NCBI GenBank assembly: GCA_043803805.1
Contig: JAZDJP010000058.1
Location: forward strand, 1-40,519
Direction of reading: 5' to 3'
DNA from: JAZDJP01 sp043803805
GTDB lineage: Bacteria > Planctomycetota > JAZDJP01
DNA length: 40,519 nucleotides
Position numbers and translations under genes: made by a program. Shown one piece after another: positions 31,310-40,248 of the stretch; the first letter of the stretch is position 1; each line of letters opens with the position of its first letter. The notes below the pieces were generated by a model, which saw only the letters and a program-made list of their open reading frames with translations, made no database searches and had not been told where the DNA came from.

Positions 31310-33547
31310 ATGAACCGGTGGATTCCCGTCATCTGCGCTCTGCTGGGTGTCCTGGGCCTGATCGCCCCGGCCGACGCCGGAGTCCTTTATCAGAGCGATT
31401 TTGAGCGTCAGCCCGAAGGTCCGGCCAAGCCGGAAAACTGGAACCTGACCGGGGGAACGTACACCATCGAGAAGGGTTGTCTGGTGGTTCGTAGCGAACA
31501 GTCCAACCCGATGGCAACGCTCGGAGTCACATACGACGGCGACGGCACGTTCCGCGCGACGGTGCGCAACGCCCGCAGTTGCCACCATCTGGCGTTGGTT
31601 GCCAGGGGCGCGTACCGGCTGGAGATCAGCAAAGAGCATGGCGGCATGGAACTTCAGCGTCTCGCCGGGAAGGATTGGAAGGCGGTCGCCCGGGCGCCGG
31701 GCTACGGCCACTACGCCAGGAACACGCAGGAGTTTGAACTTCGTCTGGTTTTCGCCGGCAAAAAGGTTTTCGGTTTTCTGGATGATAAAAAGCTGATCGA
31801 ATATGAGGACGGCCGGCCGGTTCCCGCCGGAGGCGGCTACGGATTGACGAGCGGCTGGGGCACGGATCTCGCCTGGCGAAACGTGCAACTTTCCACGGAA
31901 CCGGATCTCGCCGAGTGGCCTTACGAGTCCCTGCCGAAGCCGGCTCCGCGCGACCTCGTCGAGGTCGCCTGGGTTCGCTGTACGAGCGGCGACGGCATTT
32001 TCTTCGACGGCGAGAAGCCGGGCCTGAAGCTCAAACTCCGCACCACTCGGAAAGAGTCGATCCCGGTGCGACTGCGGTTCCGTCTGATCGATGTGCGCCA
32101 GCAGGAGGCGGCCCGCGAATCGCGATCCGTGACTCTCGATCCGGAGCGGGAGCAGGAGTTCCCGGTGGATTTCCAGCCGCCCCGGCGCGGCTGTTTCAAG
32201 GTGGCGCTGGACGCCGGCCTGAATGAGGCGGACATGGCCTGGGTGGAGGACGCGGGCGGTTTCACCGTTGTGTCGCGCAAACTCTTCGACGCGCCGCGCA
32301 ACGGGAAATCCTGCTTCGGCGGCCACATGGACGGCATCAACCTGGCCTGGCATCTGGCCGCCGGAAAGAAGCTCGGTATTCAATGGGCGCGTTGCCACAA
32401 CATGATGCAGTGGACTTGGTGGACGCGGGTCCAGCCCGACAAGCCCGACCAGTGGGTCTGGAGCGATCCGAATCAAAAAAAAGTGGACGACGCCGGTCTG
32501 TTCACGCTCGGACAATTTCTGTACCAACCCAAGTGGGCGGCCGACGCCAGACCGGGCAAGTCGGACGCTTTTGCGCGCTACGTTTTCAAAACGGTGGAGC
32601 ACTACCGCGGGAGCGTCAAACACTGGGAGGTTTGGAACGAGCCTCACGTCAGAACGTTCTGGACGGGTACGCCCGAGGAGTACGCCGAAATGCTCGGCGT
32701 CGCCTACCGGGAGGCGAAGAAGGCGGATCCGGACTGCCTGGTTCTGGGCGGCGGCGGCCTGGACCCGCGCAATCCGGCATGGATCAGGCGCATGATGGCG
32801 GCGCCGGGCGGGAAGGCGATGGACGTTTTTTCCATTCATTACCTCGAGCCCGATCTCGCGCCCGCATTCATGCCGGAGCTTCGCCGCCTGCTGGAAAGTC
32901 AGGGCGTTTCCGTGCCCATCTGGAACTCGGAGGAATGCGTCTTCTCGACCAGTTTCTTCGACCAGCTCCGCAGGGATCGTCTGGAGCCGGAGGCCCGGTA
33001 CCATTTCCGCAACGCCTGTTTCGAGCTGGTCCGGACCTACATGGAGAATATCGCCGGAGGGGTCGAGCGCATTTTCTATTACGAACAGGCGGATCCCTGG
33101 CGCTTCGGAGAGTTTCCCAAGCCGCGGGTGTCCGAGCGGGACATCAGCGCGACCATGTGGGACGAGGGGCGGATGCTGAGGCCCATCGCCGCGGCCCACG
33201 CCGCCATGGCGCTGGCCGTCGAAGGCCGGACCTACCGGACGCGGGTGGCCGCCGGTCCGCTACGGGCATTTGTCTTCGAGGGAGCCGACAGCGCGGCCGC
33301 GGTGCAGTACGCCGCCTTCGATCGCTTCGCCCGGCGGGAAATTGTCCGCCTCAAACTGCCGGAGGGCAAAGCCGCGGGCGATTTCACGGTCATCGATTTC
33401 ATGGGCAACGAATCCGCGCCGGCCGCCGAGGATGGCCGGCTGGTTCTGCCGCTCGCGCGGGAGCCGGTGTACCTGGTTTGCCGGGGCGCCCAGGGCCGGC
33501 AGTTGCTCCAATCCATGTATGAGGGCGCGGAAGTCTCCAATCCGTGA
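31310..33547 (+). CDS. Exported clan GH-A glycosidase (GH39-like) with N-terminal beta-sandwich domain
   Basis: The 745-residue product begins with a signal peptide (WIPVICALLGVLGLIAPADA). Residues about 25-200 form a beta-sandwich with QSDFERQPEGP and YGLTSGWGTDLAWRNVQL, similar to LamG/DUF1080-type domains. After a linker domain, the barrel carries acid/base Glu 444 in HWEVWNEPH and the likely nucleophile Glu 541 in PIWNSEECV. Both contexts are characteristic of clan GH-A, and the spacing and YEQADPW suggest GH39 or a relative. The C-terminal part (about 620-740) is a beta-rich accessory domain. It should act outside the cytoplasm on a polysaccharide that cannot be named. Its promoter must lie in the 142-base divergent spacer, where no clear hexamer pair was found. 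Confidence 0.82.
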   Translation: MNRWIPVICALLGVLGLIAPADAGVLYQSDFERQPEGPAKPENWNLTGGTYTIEKGCLVVRSEQSNPMATLGVTYDGDGTFRATVRNARSCHHLALVARGAYRLEISKEHGGMELQRLAGKDWKAVARAPGYGHYARNTQEFELRLVFAGKKVFGFLDDKKLIEYEDGRPVPAGGGYGLTSGWGTDLAWRNVQLSTEPDLAEWPYESLPKPAPRDLVEVAWVRCTSGDGIFFDGEKPGLKLKLRTTRKESIPVRLRFRLIDVRQQEAARESRSVTLDPEREQEFPVDFQPPRRGCFKVALDAGLNEADMAWVEDAGGFTVVSRKLFDAPRNGKSCFGGHMDGINLAWHLAAGKKLGIQWARCHNMMQWTWWTRVQPDKPDQWVWSDPNQKKVDDAGLFTLGQFLYQPKWAADARPGKSDAFARYVFKTVEHYRGSVKHWEVWNEPHVRTFWTGTPEEYAEMLGVAYREAKKADPDCLVLGGGGLDPRNPAWIRRMMAAPGGKAMDVFSIHYLEPDLAPAFMPELRRLLESQGVSVPIWNSEECVFSTSFFDQLRRDRLEPEARYHFRNACFELVRTYMENIAGGVERIFYYEQADPWRFGEFPKPRVSERDISATMWDEGRMLRPIAAAHAAMALAVEGRTYRTRVAAGPLRAFVFEGADSAAAVQYAAFDRFARREIVRLKLPEGKAAGDFTVIDFMGNESAPAAEDGRLVLPLAREPVYLVCRGAQGRQLLQSMYEGAEVSNP

Positions 33548-33609
33548 CGCGGCCGCCGGTGTGCCGGGTGACGCCCTTCAAATCCCATGCCACGTGTAAA
33601 AAGAAGGTA

Positions 33610-33681
33610 AGCCGACGGCGGGATTTGAACCCGCAACCCCCGCTTTACGAAAGCGGTGCTCTACCGTTGAGCTACGTCGGC
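33610..33681 (-). tRNA. tRNA-Thr(CGU)
   Basis: The minus strand folds into a full cloverleaf. The 7-bp acceptor stem pairs GCCGACG with CGTCGGC, the D-arm is GCTC/GAGC, the anticodon stem CCGCT/AGCGG holds the loop TTCGTAA with anticodon CGT, and the T-arm GCGGG/CCCGC holds TTCAAAT. The anticodon reads ACG (Thr). The discriminator base is at 33610. CCA is not encoded, so it must be added afterwards. Confidence 0.96.
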
Positions 33682-33794
33682 CCGTCGAAAAGATGCGTTT
33701 CGAAAATCGCCGGATATCCTAGCATGGCGATTTCGTGTGTCCATAACTTCCCGGTGGGGGAGACGGCCGGGATGGCGCACGGGGCGGGGATGGG

Positions 33795-34250
33795 CTACTC
33801 GTTCTCTTCGGGATCGTTCTCGTTCCCCGGGGGAGGTGCAGGAGCCCCGGAGGGATCCTCCATGCCCACTTCATCAAGGATGGCGTTCTCGACGTGGATG
33901 GGCACGCGGAATCGGACGGCCATCGCGACGGCGTCGCTCGGGCGGGAGTCCACCTCCACAACCTTGCCGTTCCGCTTCAGCAGAAGTTTCGCGTAGAAGG
34001 TGCTGCTCCGGAGGTCGTTCACGACGATCCCGGCGAGCGTCGCGTCGAGGGCTTGGATGATCCGGCTCATGAGGTCGTGCGTCAGCGGGCGCTGGGGCTC
34101 CAGGTCCTTGATGGCCCGGTCAATGGCGAGCGCTTCGTTGATTCCGATGACGATGGGGAAGCTTCGCCGTCCGTTCTTCTCCTTGAGGACGATGATCTGG
34201 GCATCGCTGGTTTCGGAGATGAGGATGCGCGAGAGTTCGACTTCCACCAT
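33795..34250 (-). CDS. Bifunctional-nuclease-family protein (DUF151)
   Basis: The 151-residue product fits the DUF151/BFN family throughout. It opens MVEVELSRILISE, continues with FPIVIGINEALAIDRAI and PLTHDLM, and ends the conserved part with VEVDSRPSDAVAMAVR, the most typical block, and VPIHVENAILDEVG. The acidic Pro-rich tail is not conserved. Members have been described as having nuclease activity in some organisms, but their role in bacteria is not settled. It follows pssA with a 9-base gap and precedes the tRNA-Thr gene on the same strand, so it may be the last gene of the phospholipid operon. Confidence 0.9.
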   Translation of the reverse strand: MVEVELSRILISETSDAQIIVLKEKNGRRSFPIVIGINEALAIDRAIKDLEPQRPLTHDLMSRIIQALDATLAGIVVNDLRSSTFYAKLLLKRNGKVVEVDSRPSDAVAMAVRFRVPIHVENAILDEVGMEDPSGAPAPPPGNENDPEENE

Positions 34251-34259
34251 GGCGGAATC

Positions 34260-35126
34260 CTAGAAAATGGTCTCCTCCTGGGGCGTCCGGCCGCGGACAC
34301 GGTCGGCGATCCAGGTCCCGAGACCCGAGAGGACATAGAGGGAGAACACGATCGCGAGGGCCACCTCCGGGATGACCGCAATGAGGACCCCGGCGAAGAT
34401 GATCTCCACGAGGAAGAAGAAGGGTTTCTGTTCCTTCGTGAGGATGTTGAACAGGTGGACGTAACGCACGCGGCTCACCATGAGAATGCCGAGGGTCATC
34501 GTGAGGAAGGGCATTGCCCAGGCCGCGATCAGGATCGGATCGAAGCCGATGTCCGGGTGATCATCCTTGATGTAGTGGACCAGGAGGATGATGGAGGCGA
34601 CGACTCCCGCCGCGGCCGGGGTGGGGAGCCCCCGGAAGGCGTTGTGGCTTCGGACGTCCTCGTCGCTTTCGATGTTGAAACGCGCCAGCCGCAGGGCCGC
34701 CGCCATGATGTAGAGCATGGAGATGGTCCATATCCACTTGGCCGGGTGCAGGAGGGATGCGCTGAAGGCGACGGGAAGATTTCCCGACGGGTGGTAGAGG
34801 GTGCCCCCGGCGAAACGTAGCGCCAGGAACGCCGGCGCCACACCGAACGAGATGACGTCGGCGAGGGAATCGAGGTGCGCTCCGAAGGAGCTTGTCATCT
34901 TCATGAGGCGCGCGATCTTGCCGTCGAGCGAATCGAAAAGCATCGCGATGAGGATGAGTTTCGCGGAGTTGGCGTATTGCCCCCCGGCGGCATAGGAGAG
35001 GGCGCCGAAGCCGCAGAAGATGCCGGCGAGGGTGAGGATCGCCGGGAGGACGGCCACGCGCCGCAGGGGGCGGGGGCCCGCGCCTTCCTCGAGTTCCTCG
35101 TCGCATTCGGGGCTGTCCGGGTTCAT
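34260..35126 (-). CDS. pssA: CDP-diacylglycerol-serine O-phosphatidyltransferase
   Basis: The 288-residue membrane protein has a perfect CDP-alcohol phosphotransferase signature, D-G-x2-A-R-x8-G-x3-D-x3-D, from Asp 68 to Asp 90, within FDSLDGKIARLMK and FGAHLDSLADV. About eight hydrophobic segments follow. The type is that of PssA enzymes that make phosphatidylserine from CDP-diacylglycerol and serine; the phosphatidylserine decarboxylase gene overlaps it upstream by 4 bases, which supports serine over glycerol-phosphate or inositol as acceptor. The N-terminal 20 residues are acidic and unusually long. Located in the cytoplasmic membrane. Confidence 0.93.
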   Translation of the reverse strand: MNPDSPECDEELEEGAGPRPLRRVAVLPAILTLAGIFCGFGALSYAAGGQYANSAKLILIAMLFDSLDGKIARLMKMTSSFGAHLDSLADVISFGVAPAFLALRFAGGTLYHPSGNLPVAFSASLLHPAKWIWTISMLYIMAAALRLARFNIESDEDVRSHNAFRGLPTPAAAGVVASIILLVHYIKDDHPDIGFDPILIAAWAMPFLTMTLGILMVSRVRYVHLFNILTKEQKPFFFLVEIIFAGVLIAVIPEVALAIVFSLYVLSGLGTWIADRVRGRTPQEETIF

Positions 35127-35803
35127 GGGTGTCCGGGGTTCTCCTCCGGCAGGCGGGCAATGATGGTCCGGCCGCCGTGGACCTTGTCGCCGGGCTTCAC
35201 CGCGATCGCCGCGCCGAGCGAAACGGGCCAGTAGAGTTCGGTTCGCGACCCGAACCGGATCATACCAATTTTATCCCCGGCCCGCAAGGCGTCCCCGGGG
35301 CGGCAGGTGCAGACGATGCGCCGGGCGATGAGTCCCGCGACCTGGCGGACCGCGATCCGGACGCGGGGGCGGTCCAGGGTGATCCCGATGAAGTTGTTCT
35401 CGTTCACGCGGGCCGAATCGGGGTCCATGGCGTTCAGAAATTTTCCGGGCTGGTATTCCACGCATTCCACCCGGCCCGCGGCCGGGATGCGGTTCACGTG
35501 GACGTTGAAGATCGAGAGGAAGATGCTCACGCGCACCGCCCGGCACCCGAGATGGCGGGGTTCCTCGATCTCGTCCACCGCCGTCACGCGCCCGTCGGCG
35601 GGGGACACCAGGACGAGCGGATCCGCCGGGATGCGCCGCGCCGGATCCCGGAAGAAGGCCAGGAGAAATACAAAAAACGCGCCCGGAACGATGGCGAGGA
35701 TCGGCATCCGGAGCAGGGCCGCCGCGACGAGCGCGAGCAGCGGGAGTCCGAGAGTCAGGATGACGCCGTATCCTTCGGGGGCGAGGGGGAATTTCTGTTT
35801 CAT
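35123..35803 (-). CDS. psd: Phosphatidylserine decarboxylase proenzyme, short type
   Basis: The 226-residue product has two N-terminal hydrophobic segments (about 14-31 and 34-50) and the decarboxylase core with SPADGRVT (67-74), FLSIFNVHVNRIP (95-107) and MIRFGSRTELYWP (181-193). Cleavage between Gly 185 and Ser 186 would form the pyruvoyl group. The short length and the FGS-R form are those of the compact Psd type found in archaea and many bacteria. It turns phosphatidylserine into phosphatidylethanolamine, directly after PssA; the two genes overlap by ATGA. No clear promoter was found in the 198-base divergent spacer upstream. Confidence 0.95.
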   Translation of the reverse strand: MKQKFPLAPEGYGVILTLGLPLLALVAAALLRMPILAIVPGAFFVFLLAFFRDPARRIPADPLVLVSPADGRVTAVDEIEEPRHLGCRAVRVSIFLSIFNVHVNRIPAAGRVECVEYQPGKFLNAMDPDSARVNENNFIGITLDRPRVRIAVRQVAGLIARRIVCTCRPGDALRAGDKIGMIRFGSRTELYWPVSLGAAIAVKPGDKVHGGRTIIARLPEENPGHP

Positions 35804-36001
35804 AATGTTGTCCGTATTATCGGGGACGGGCGGGGGAAGTCAATAACACACATGAGTTGAAGAGTCGGCGAGTCGCCGAGTTCCGAGTCATCGAAATCTC
35901 ACTCACGGTACACGCAGAAACACCATCAGAAGAATGGGGAAATTCCGAATTGCGAATAAGAAAGATGAAAATCCGGGGAGAGACATTTACAATCTTCATC
36001 C

Positions 36002-36958
36002 ATGCTGCTTCTCATCCTGTTTCTGCTTTCCCTGATGGTCCTGGCGACGCGGATCGCGTCGCTCCTTCATGAGGGGCTTGGGCATGCCCTGCCGGTGGTG
36101 CTCCTGGGCGGTGCGGTGCGGAGCGTCGAGTTGAGCCTGTTCGGCGGCGGATGGGTGAATTACACGCGACCGCCGGGGGGCGGCGCGGCCGGCGCGTTTC
36201 TGGTGGCGTACGGGGGGATTCTGGTCAATCTGGCTCTCGGATTTTTGTGTCTGGCTCTCGTCCGTAGGGTCGCGAAAACCACATTCGTCTCGTCCCTTCT
36301 GATCATGTCGGGGATGGTGAATGTGCTCGGGGCCCTCGCGTACCTCATCCTCGGTTTGTATTACGATTGGGGGGATCCCGCCGGCGGGGCGGCCGGACGC
36401 GCATGGTGGGCGCCGCTTCTGGTGTTGTCCCCGGCGGCGGCGTGGCTGGCCGCGCGGCCCTACGCGGTATTGCAGGAATCGATTTTCCCCCGGTCGACGG
36501 CGCCCGGGCGCGTCGTCGTCGCCATGCGCACACTTGGCGTCGCCGGCGCCCTCTACACCGGGCTGTTTTTCGTCACGGAGGGACGCCTCGTTTCGGCCGA
36601 GGCGCCCCGGGCGGCCCGCGAACGGTCGGTGGAAGAGGCGCGGCAACGGAAAATCGAGGCGGTGGCGGCGGGCATCCGCCGGGCACATCCCGATTTTCCC
36701 GAGGACCGTGTCCGGCGGGAGGCCGCGACGACGCCGGTGGTGGTCCGGCCGGAGGAGGTTCCGTCCCGATTCCCGTTGATTCCGGTTCTGGCGCTGTTGT
36801 TGGCGGCGGGCGGCGTTGCGGCGCTGGCCACGGTGAAACCGGGCGAATCCGTTCCGGCGGCGTCCCCGTTGCGGTTTCCATCCCGGCGCACGGTGGCGCT
36901 GGCGACGGGACTCGCGGCGCTGGTGTTGGGGGGAATTTATCTGGGGACATCGCATTGA
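36002..36958 (+). CDS. Polytopic membrane protein with M50-like HE motif
   Basis: The 318-residue product has several membrane segments (about 1-20, 65-85, 95-120, 135-150, 175-195, 255-275 and 290-310). Near the N-terminus it reads ASLLHEGLGHALPVVLLGG, close to the HExxH-G-H-A zinc site of M50B-type site-2-protease relatives but with one extra residue between HE and GH. A following GGILVNLALGF resembles the second conserved region of that group (N-P/V-x-x-x-L-G). A basic helical loop (about 205-235) lies on one side of the membrane. It could be an inactive or atypical M50 relative. The gene is alone on its strand, divergent from psd and upstream of an inverted-repeat-rich spacer. Confidence 0.6.
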   Translation: MLLLILFLLSLMVLATRIASLLHEGLGHALPVVLLGGAVRSVELSLFGGGWVNYTRPPGGGAAGAFLVAYGGILVNLALGFLCLALVRRVAKTTFVSSLLIMSGMVNVLGALAYLILGLYYDWGDPAGGAAGRAWWAPLLVLSPAAAWLAARPYAVLQESIFPRSTAPGRVVVAMRTLGVAGALYTGLFFVTEGRLVSAEAPRAARERSVEEARQRKIEAVAAGIRRAHPDFPEDRVRREAATTPVVVRPEEVPSRFPLIPVLALLLAAGGVAALATVKPGESVPAASPLRFPSRRTVALATGLAALVLGGIYLGTSH

Positions 36959-36975
36959 CATGTTCTCCCTTCCCC

Positions 36976-37014
36976 GCAAATCGGCGGAGCCGAAACCAAA
37001 CAGGGCCGATTTGC
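36976..37014. repeat. Inverted repeat downstream of the membrane-protein gene
   Basis: GCAAATCGGC (36976-36985) and GCCGATTTGC (37005-37014) are exact complements around a 19-base loop. It begins 18 bases after the stop codon of the 36002-36958 gene and may end its transcription, but no T-run follows. Confidence 0.55.
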
Positions 37015-37020
37015 CTTGTT

Positions 37021-37064
37021 CAAGATTCTCCCGGCGAAAATCTTGTGTTTTTTGCACAAGATTT
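37021..37064. repeat. CAAGATT inverted-repeat cluster upstream of the large fusion gene
   Basis: CAAGATT (37021-37027), AAATCTTGTG (37038-37047) and CACAAGATTT (37055-37064) form alternative hairpins; the last two pair over 10 bp around TTTTTTG. It lies about 55 bases before the next start codon. Three related arms in this position could be an operator or an attenuating structure. Confidence 0.5.
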
Positions 37065-37117
37065 GAGACGGAAGAATCTATGATTTCTCTGGACGCAGGC
37101 CTTAACGGAGACGCATC

Positions 37118-40100
37118 ATGTCAAAGCATCTTTTTTGCCTCGGATTTTTTTGCCTGGTCTTCTGTGTTGCGCGTGGCGCGACAGGCCTGGCTGGCGGGGA
37201 ATCCTCCGTCGAGGAACGACGGGTCAAACTGCTGACAAGCCAGGCGCGTGGAGAGTCTGGCTTGTGTGTTCACATCGGTTGTGGCTCCGGCACGCTGACG
37301 GCGGCGCTCGCCCGGGATGGTCGCTGGCTGGTTCATGGTTGGGAAAAGGATCCCGCGCTGGTCAGCCGGGCCCGGCAGACGCTCGCTACGGCCGGCCTTT
37401 ACGGGCAGGCCTCGGTGGAAACGGGTTCTCCCTCCCGGCTTCCCTACGGCGATAATCTGGTCAACCTGTTGGTGATTGATGACCTGGCCCGTGTTGTGAA
37501 CCAGGGCTTCTCCCTGCAGGAAATCCGGCGCGTGCTCTGTCCGCAGGGCGTGGCGTTGCTCGGTCAGGCGGCGTCGCCCGGCCTGACGGAAGAAAAATTC
37601 CGGGCGCTCCTGGCCTTGGCGGGAATCAAGGATTTCAAACTTATCACACAGGATGGGTTTTGGGCCAGGATTGACAAGCCGCGTCCGCCGGAGATGGATG
37701 AGTGGACCCATTACAGGCATGGGGCCGAAGGCAGCGGCGTGTCCAACGACCGGATGGGTCCGTTGTCTTCCTTGCGTTGGCTGGCCGGGCCTGCCGTTGG
37801 CCTGGTTGATGCGAGCGCGCTGGTTTCGGCCCAGGGCCGCAACTTCTACATTATGTCAGGTGAATATGCCGGGTTGTTCTTCCACGAAAAACCCGCGGCG
37901 TCCAGATACCTGGTGGCCCGGGACGCGTTCAACGGCCTTCTTCGGTGGATGATTCCCTACAGCGAAAAGACTTACAATCTATTGAGGTTTCCCCGATGTA
38001 CGGTGAATTTTCTTGTGGCCTCCGGCGACCGGGTCTTCGCCATTCAGGATGACCAGGTGGTGGTCCTCGACGCGGCCACCGGGGGACTCCTGAAAAAACT
38101 GGGGCCTGTCGGCGACTCAAATAACGGCAGGCTCCTCTATGATGAAGGTCTTCTGGTGGTGAGGGGAAGAACGCAAATACGATGCTTTGACCCGGTTTCG
38201 GGTGAGGAAAAATGGAACTATAAGACCACCGATTGCCAGGAGGCCGTGCTGGGCGCCGGCCAGGTGGTGATTGCGGACAAGAAGGACCTGGTGCGTTTCG
38301 ACCTGAAGTCCGGCCAAAAGCAATGGAGCCGGGAGATCGGTTCCTGGAGCGGCGGCCGGCCGGCGCTCTTCTACCGGAACGGTCACGTGTTCTTTGCCAG
38401 CGTCAAGAAGGAGGATGCAAGCATCACGGTACACGCCATCTCCTTCAAAGACGGCGCTTCGCTTTGGCAGCAGACTTACAGCGGCACGGAGCCCATCCTG
38501 TTTTTTGCCAAAGGGCTCTTGTGGATTCAGAAAGACTTCAAGAACGAAGGGGGCGTCAAGCAGGTGCAGTGGGAGGGTTTTGATCCCAACACCGGTGAAC
38601 TCCGGAAGAGTTTCGTCGCGCCCGTCCCTCGTCCGGGTTGCGCCGTGGACGGCGTCAGCTCCGCCACCGAAAATTTCTTCCTCTACGGCCGCCCGTCTAA
38701 TTTCATGGAATGGGAGACCGGGAAGTTGAACGTTTTTTCGGCTGTGCGCAACGGTTGCGGGGTGGGCGGTGTCGTGGCCAACGGCCTCTATTACGGGTTT
38801 CCCAACCGGTGCATGTGCGTGGGAGAAAAAGAAATTCGTGGCTTCGCCGCTTTTGCGCCCGATAGCCCCGTCGAACCGGAACGGGAGGAACCCGGCAACG
38901 CGTCCCGGATGGAGCGGGGCTTGGGAAATGAGCCGGTTTCAGTTCCGGCCACCACGCCCCAGGCCGATGAGTGGCGTACCTTCCGGCACGATGCGAGACG
39001 TTCCGCGAGTTCCACCACGGCGCTCTCCACCAAACTGGAGTTGCTGTGGGAAAAGCGGCTCGATGACCAGCGCGCGCCGGGCCGCCTGCTGACCGCCGAG
39101 TGGGCCGCCCACCCGTCAGGGGCGGATCCGCTGACCGCTCCGGTTGTGGCGGAAGGGATTGTCTTCACCGGGCTGAAGGATCGGCATCGCGTGGTGGCCT
39201 GCGATGCGGCCACGGGTGAAATCAAATGGAGTTACACCGCCGGCGGACGGCTGGACATGCCCCCGACCATCCATCAGGGCCTCTGTCTTTTTGGCTCCCG
39301 CGATGGATGGGTTTACTGTCTGAAGGTCAGTGACGGCAATCTGCTGTGGCGCTTTCGCGCGGCGCCGGCCGAGCGCAAACTCCTGGCTTTTGGACAGATC
39401 GAATCCTGCTGGCCGGTGGCCGGCGGCGTCCTGATTGAAAACGGCGTGGCCTGCGTGCTCGCGGGCAGGGGAAGCGCCTTGAGCAACGGCGATGTCTGCC
39501 TTTACGGGCTTGAACCCGGAACCGGCAAATTGCTGTGGTCCGGCGCCGGCACGATCGCCGACCTTCTGGTCAGCGGCGGCGCCGGGATTTCCGCGGGAGG
39601 ACTCTATGGCTGGTTCGATCCTGCGACCGGCAAGGATCTTGGCAGGAAAAACACCGATACCTACGGTCTCGGGCCGGGTTCGCAAGCCCGAACCGTGGGA
39701 TCGCTTCTGGATTATTCATGGCACCTGAAAGACGGCATCCTTGACCGCTTTCATTTCCGGCGCTACGCCGGCCTGAATTGCCAACTGGTGGCCTTTGACC
39801 GGGAGCGGGTGTACGGTTTCACCAAGCGCCAACCCCAGAAAGTTCCGATTGAAGCCGAACTCCAGGCCAAGGAAATCGGCAAGACCATCAAGGACCCGGC
39901 GCTTTGGAAATTGCCGTCCGGCGCGTTGCAGGTGGAGTCCATGGCCGTGGCGGGTGAAATCCTCTGCGCGGCAGGACCCCTGCGCGGCAATCCGGAGGCC
40001 AAGGGAGAGCTCTGGCTCATCAACGGGAAGGACGGCCGGAAACTTGCGGCGCTTCCGCTCGCCGCCGAGCCGGCATCCGAAGGCCTGGCCGTGGCGCAAG

Positions 40101-40159
40101 GGCGGCTTTACGTCTCCACCCGGACGGGCGGGCTACTGTGTTTCGGGGAGAAACGTTAA
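37118..40159 (+). CDS. Exported fusion of a methyltransferase-like fold and PQQ-type propellers
   Basis: The 1,013-residue product starts with a signal peptide (about 1-25, hydrophobic FCLGFFCLVFCVARG); the ATG at 37118 follows a GGAGA about 7 bases upstream. Residues about 30-195 look like a Rossmann-type methyltransferase: HIGCGSGTL (52-60) is the AdoMet-binding glycine motif and RLPYGDNLVNLLVIDD and IRRVLCPQGVALL match later motifs. The remainder opens with PEMDEWTHYRHGAEGSG and holds two propeller regions joined near QADEWRTFRHDARRS, with blades such as FDPVSGEEKWNY, CDAATGEIKWSY and LINGKDGRKL. An AdoMet enzyme fused to an exported propeller is odd, since AdoMet is not expected in the periplasm, so the fold may serve another use. 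Less GC-rich than the backbone. Confidence 0.8.
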   Translation: MSKHLFCLGFFCLVFCVARGATGLAGGESSVEERRVKLLTSQARGESGLCVHIGCGSGTLTAALARDGRWLVHGWEKDPALVSRARQTLATAGLYGQASVETGSPSRLPYGDNLVNLLVIDDLARVVNQGFSLQEIRRVLCPQGVALLGQAASPGLTEEKFRALLALAGIKDFKLITQDGFWARIDKPRPPEMDEWTHYRHGAEGSGVSNDRMGPLSSLRWLAGPAVGLVDASALVSAQGRNFYIMSGEYAGLFFHEKPAASRYLVARDAFNGLLRWMIPYSEKTYNLLRFPRCTVNFLVASGDRVFAIQDDQVVVLDAATGGLLKKLGPVGDSNNGRLLYDEGLLVVRGRTQIRCFDPVSGEEKWNYKTTDCQEAVLGAGQVVIADKKDLVRFDLKSGQKQWSREIGSWSGGRPALFYRNGHVFFASVKKEDASITVHAISFKDGASLWQQTYSGTEPILFFAKGLLWIQKDFKNEGGVKQVQWEGFDPNTGELRKSFVAPVPRPGCAVDGVSSATENFFLYGRPSNFMEWETGKLNVFSAVRNGCGVGGVVANGLYYGFPNRCMCVGEKEIRGFAAFAPDSPVEPEREEPGNASRMERGLGNEPVSVPATTPQADEWRTFRHDARRSASSTTALSTKLELLWEKRLDDQRAPGRLLTAEWAAHPSGADPLTAPVVAEGIVFTGLKDRHRVVACDAATGEIKWSYTAGGRLDMPPTIHQGLCLFGSRDGWVYCLKVSDGNLLWRFRAAPAERKLLAFGQIESCWPVAGGVLIENGVACVLAGRGSALSNGDVCLYGLEPGTGKLLWSGAGTIADLLVSGGAGISAGGLYGWFDPATGKDLGRKNTDTYGLGPGSQARTVGSLLDYSWHLKDGILDRFHFRRYAGLNCQLVAFDRERVYGFTKRQPQKVPIEAELQAKEIGKTIKDPALWKLPSGALQVESMAVAGEILCAAGPLRGNPEAKGELWLINGKDGRKLAALPLAAEPASEGLAVAQGRLYVSTRTGGLLCFGEKR

Positions 40160-40248
40160 GCGAAGAGCAAAAACGTATTTCACCGGTTCAATAACGAAGT
40201 GCAACACTTGAGGGTTTTGGAAGGCGGCCGCGTTATGATGCGTGGGCC

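Noticed and set aside
35804..36001. Riboswitch or small RNA in the spacer upstream of psd
   Set aside because: It has short repeated words (GAGTC, GGCGAGTCGCC) but no recognisable riboswitch core or long stem.
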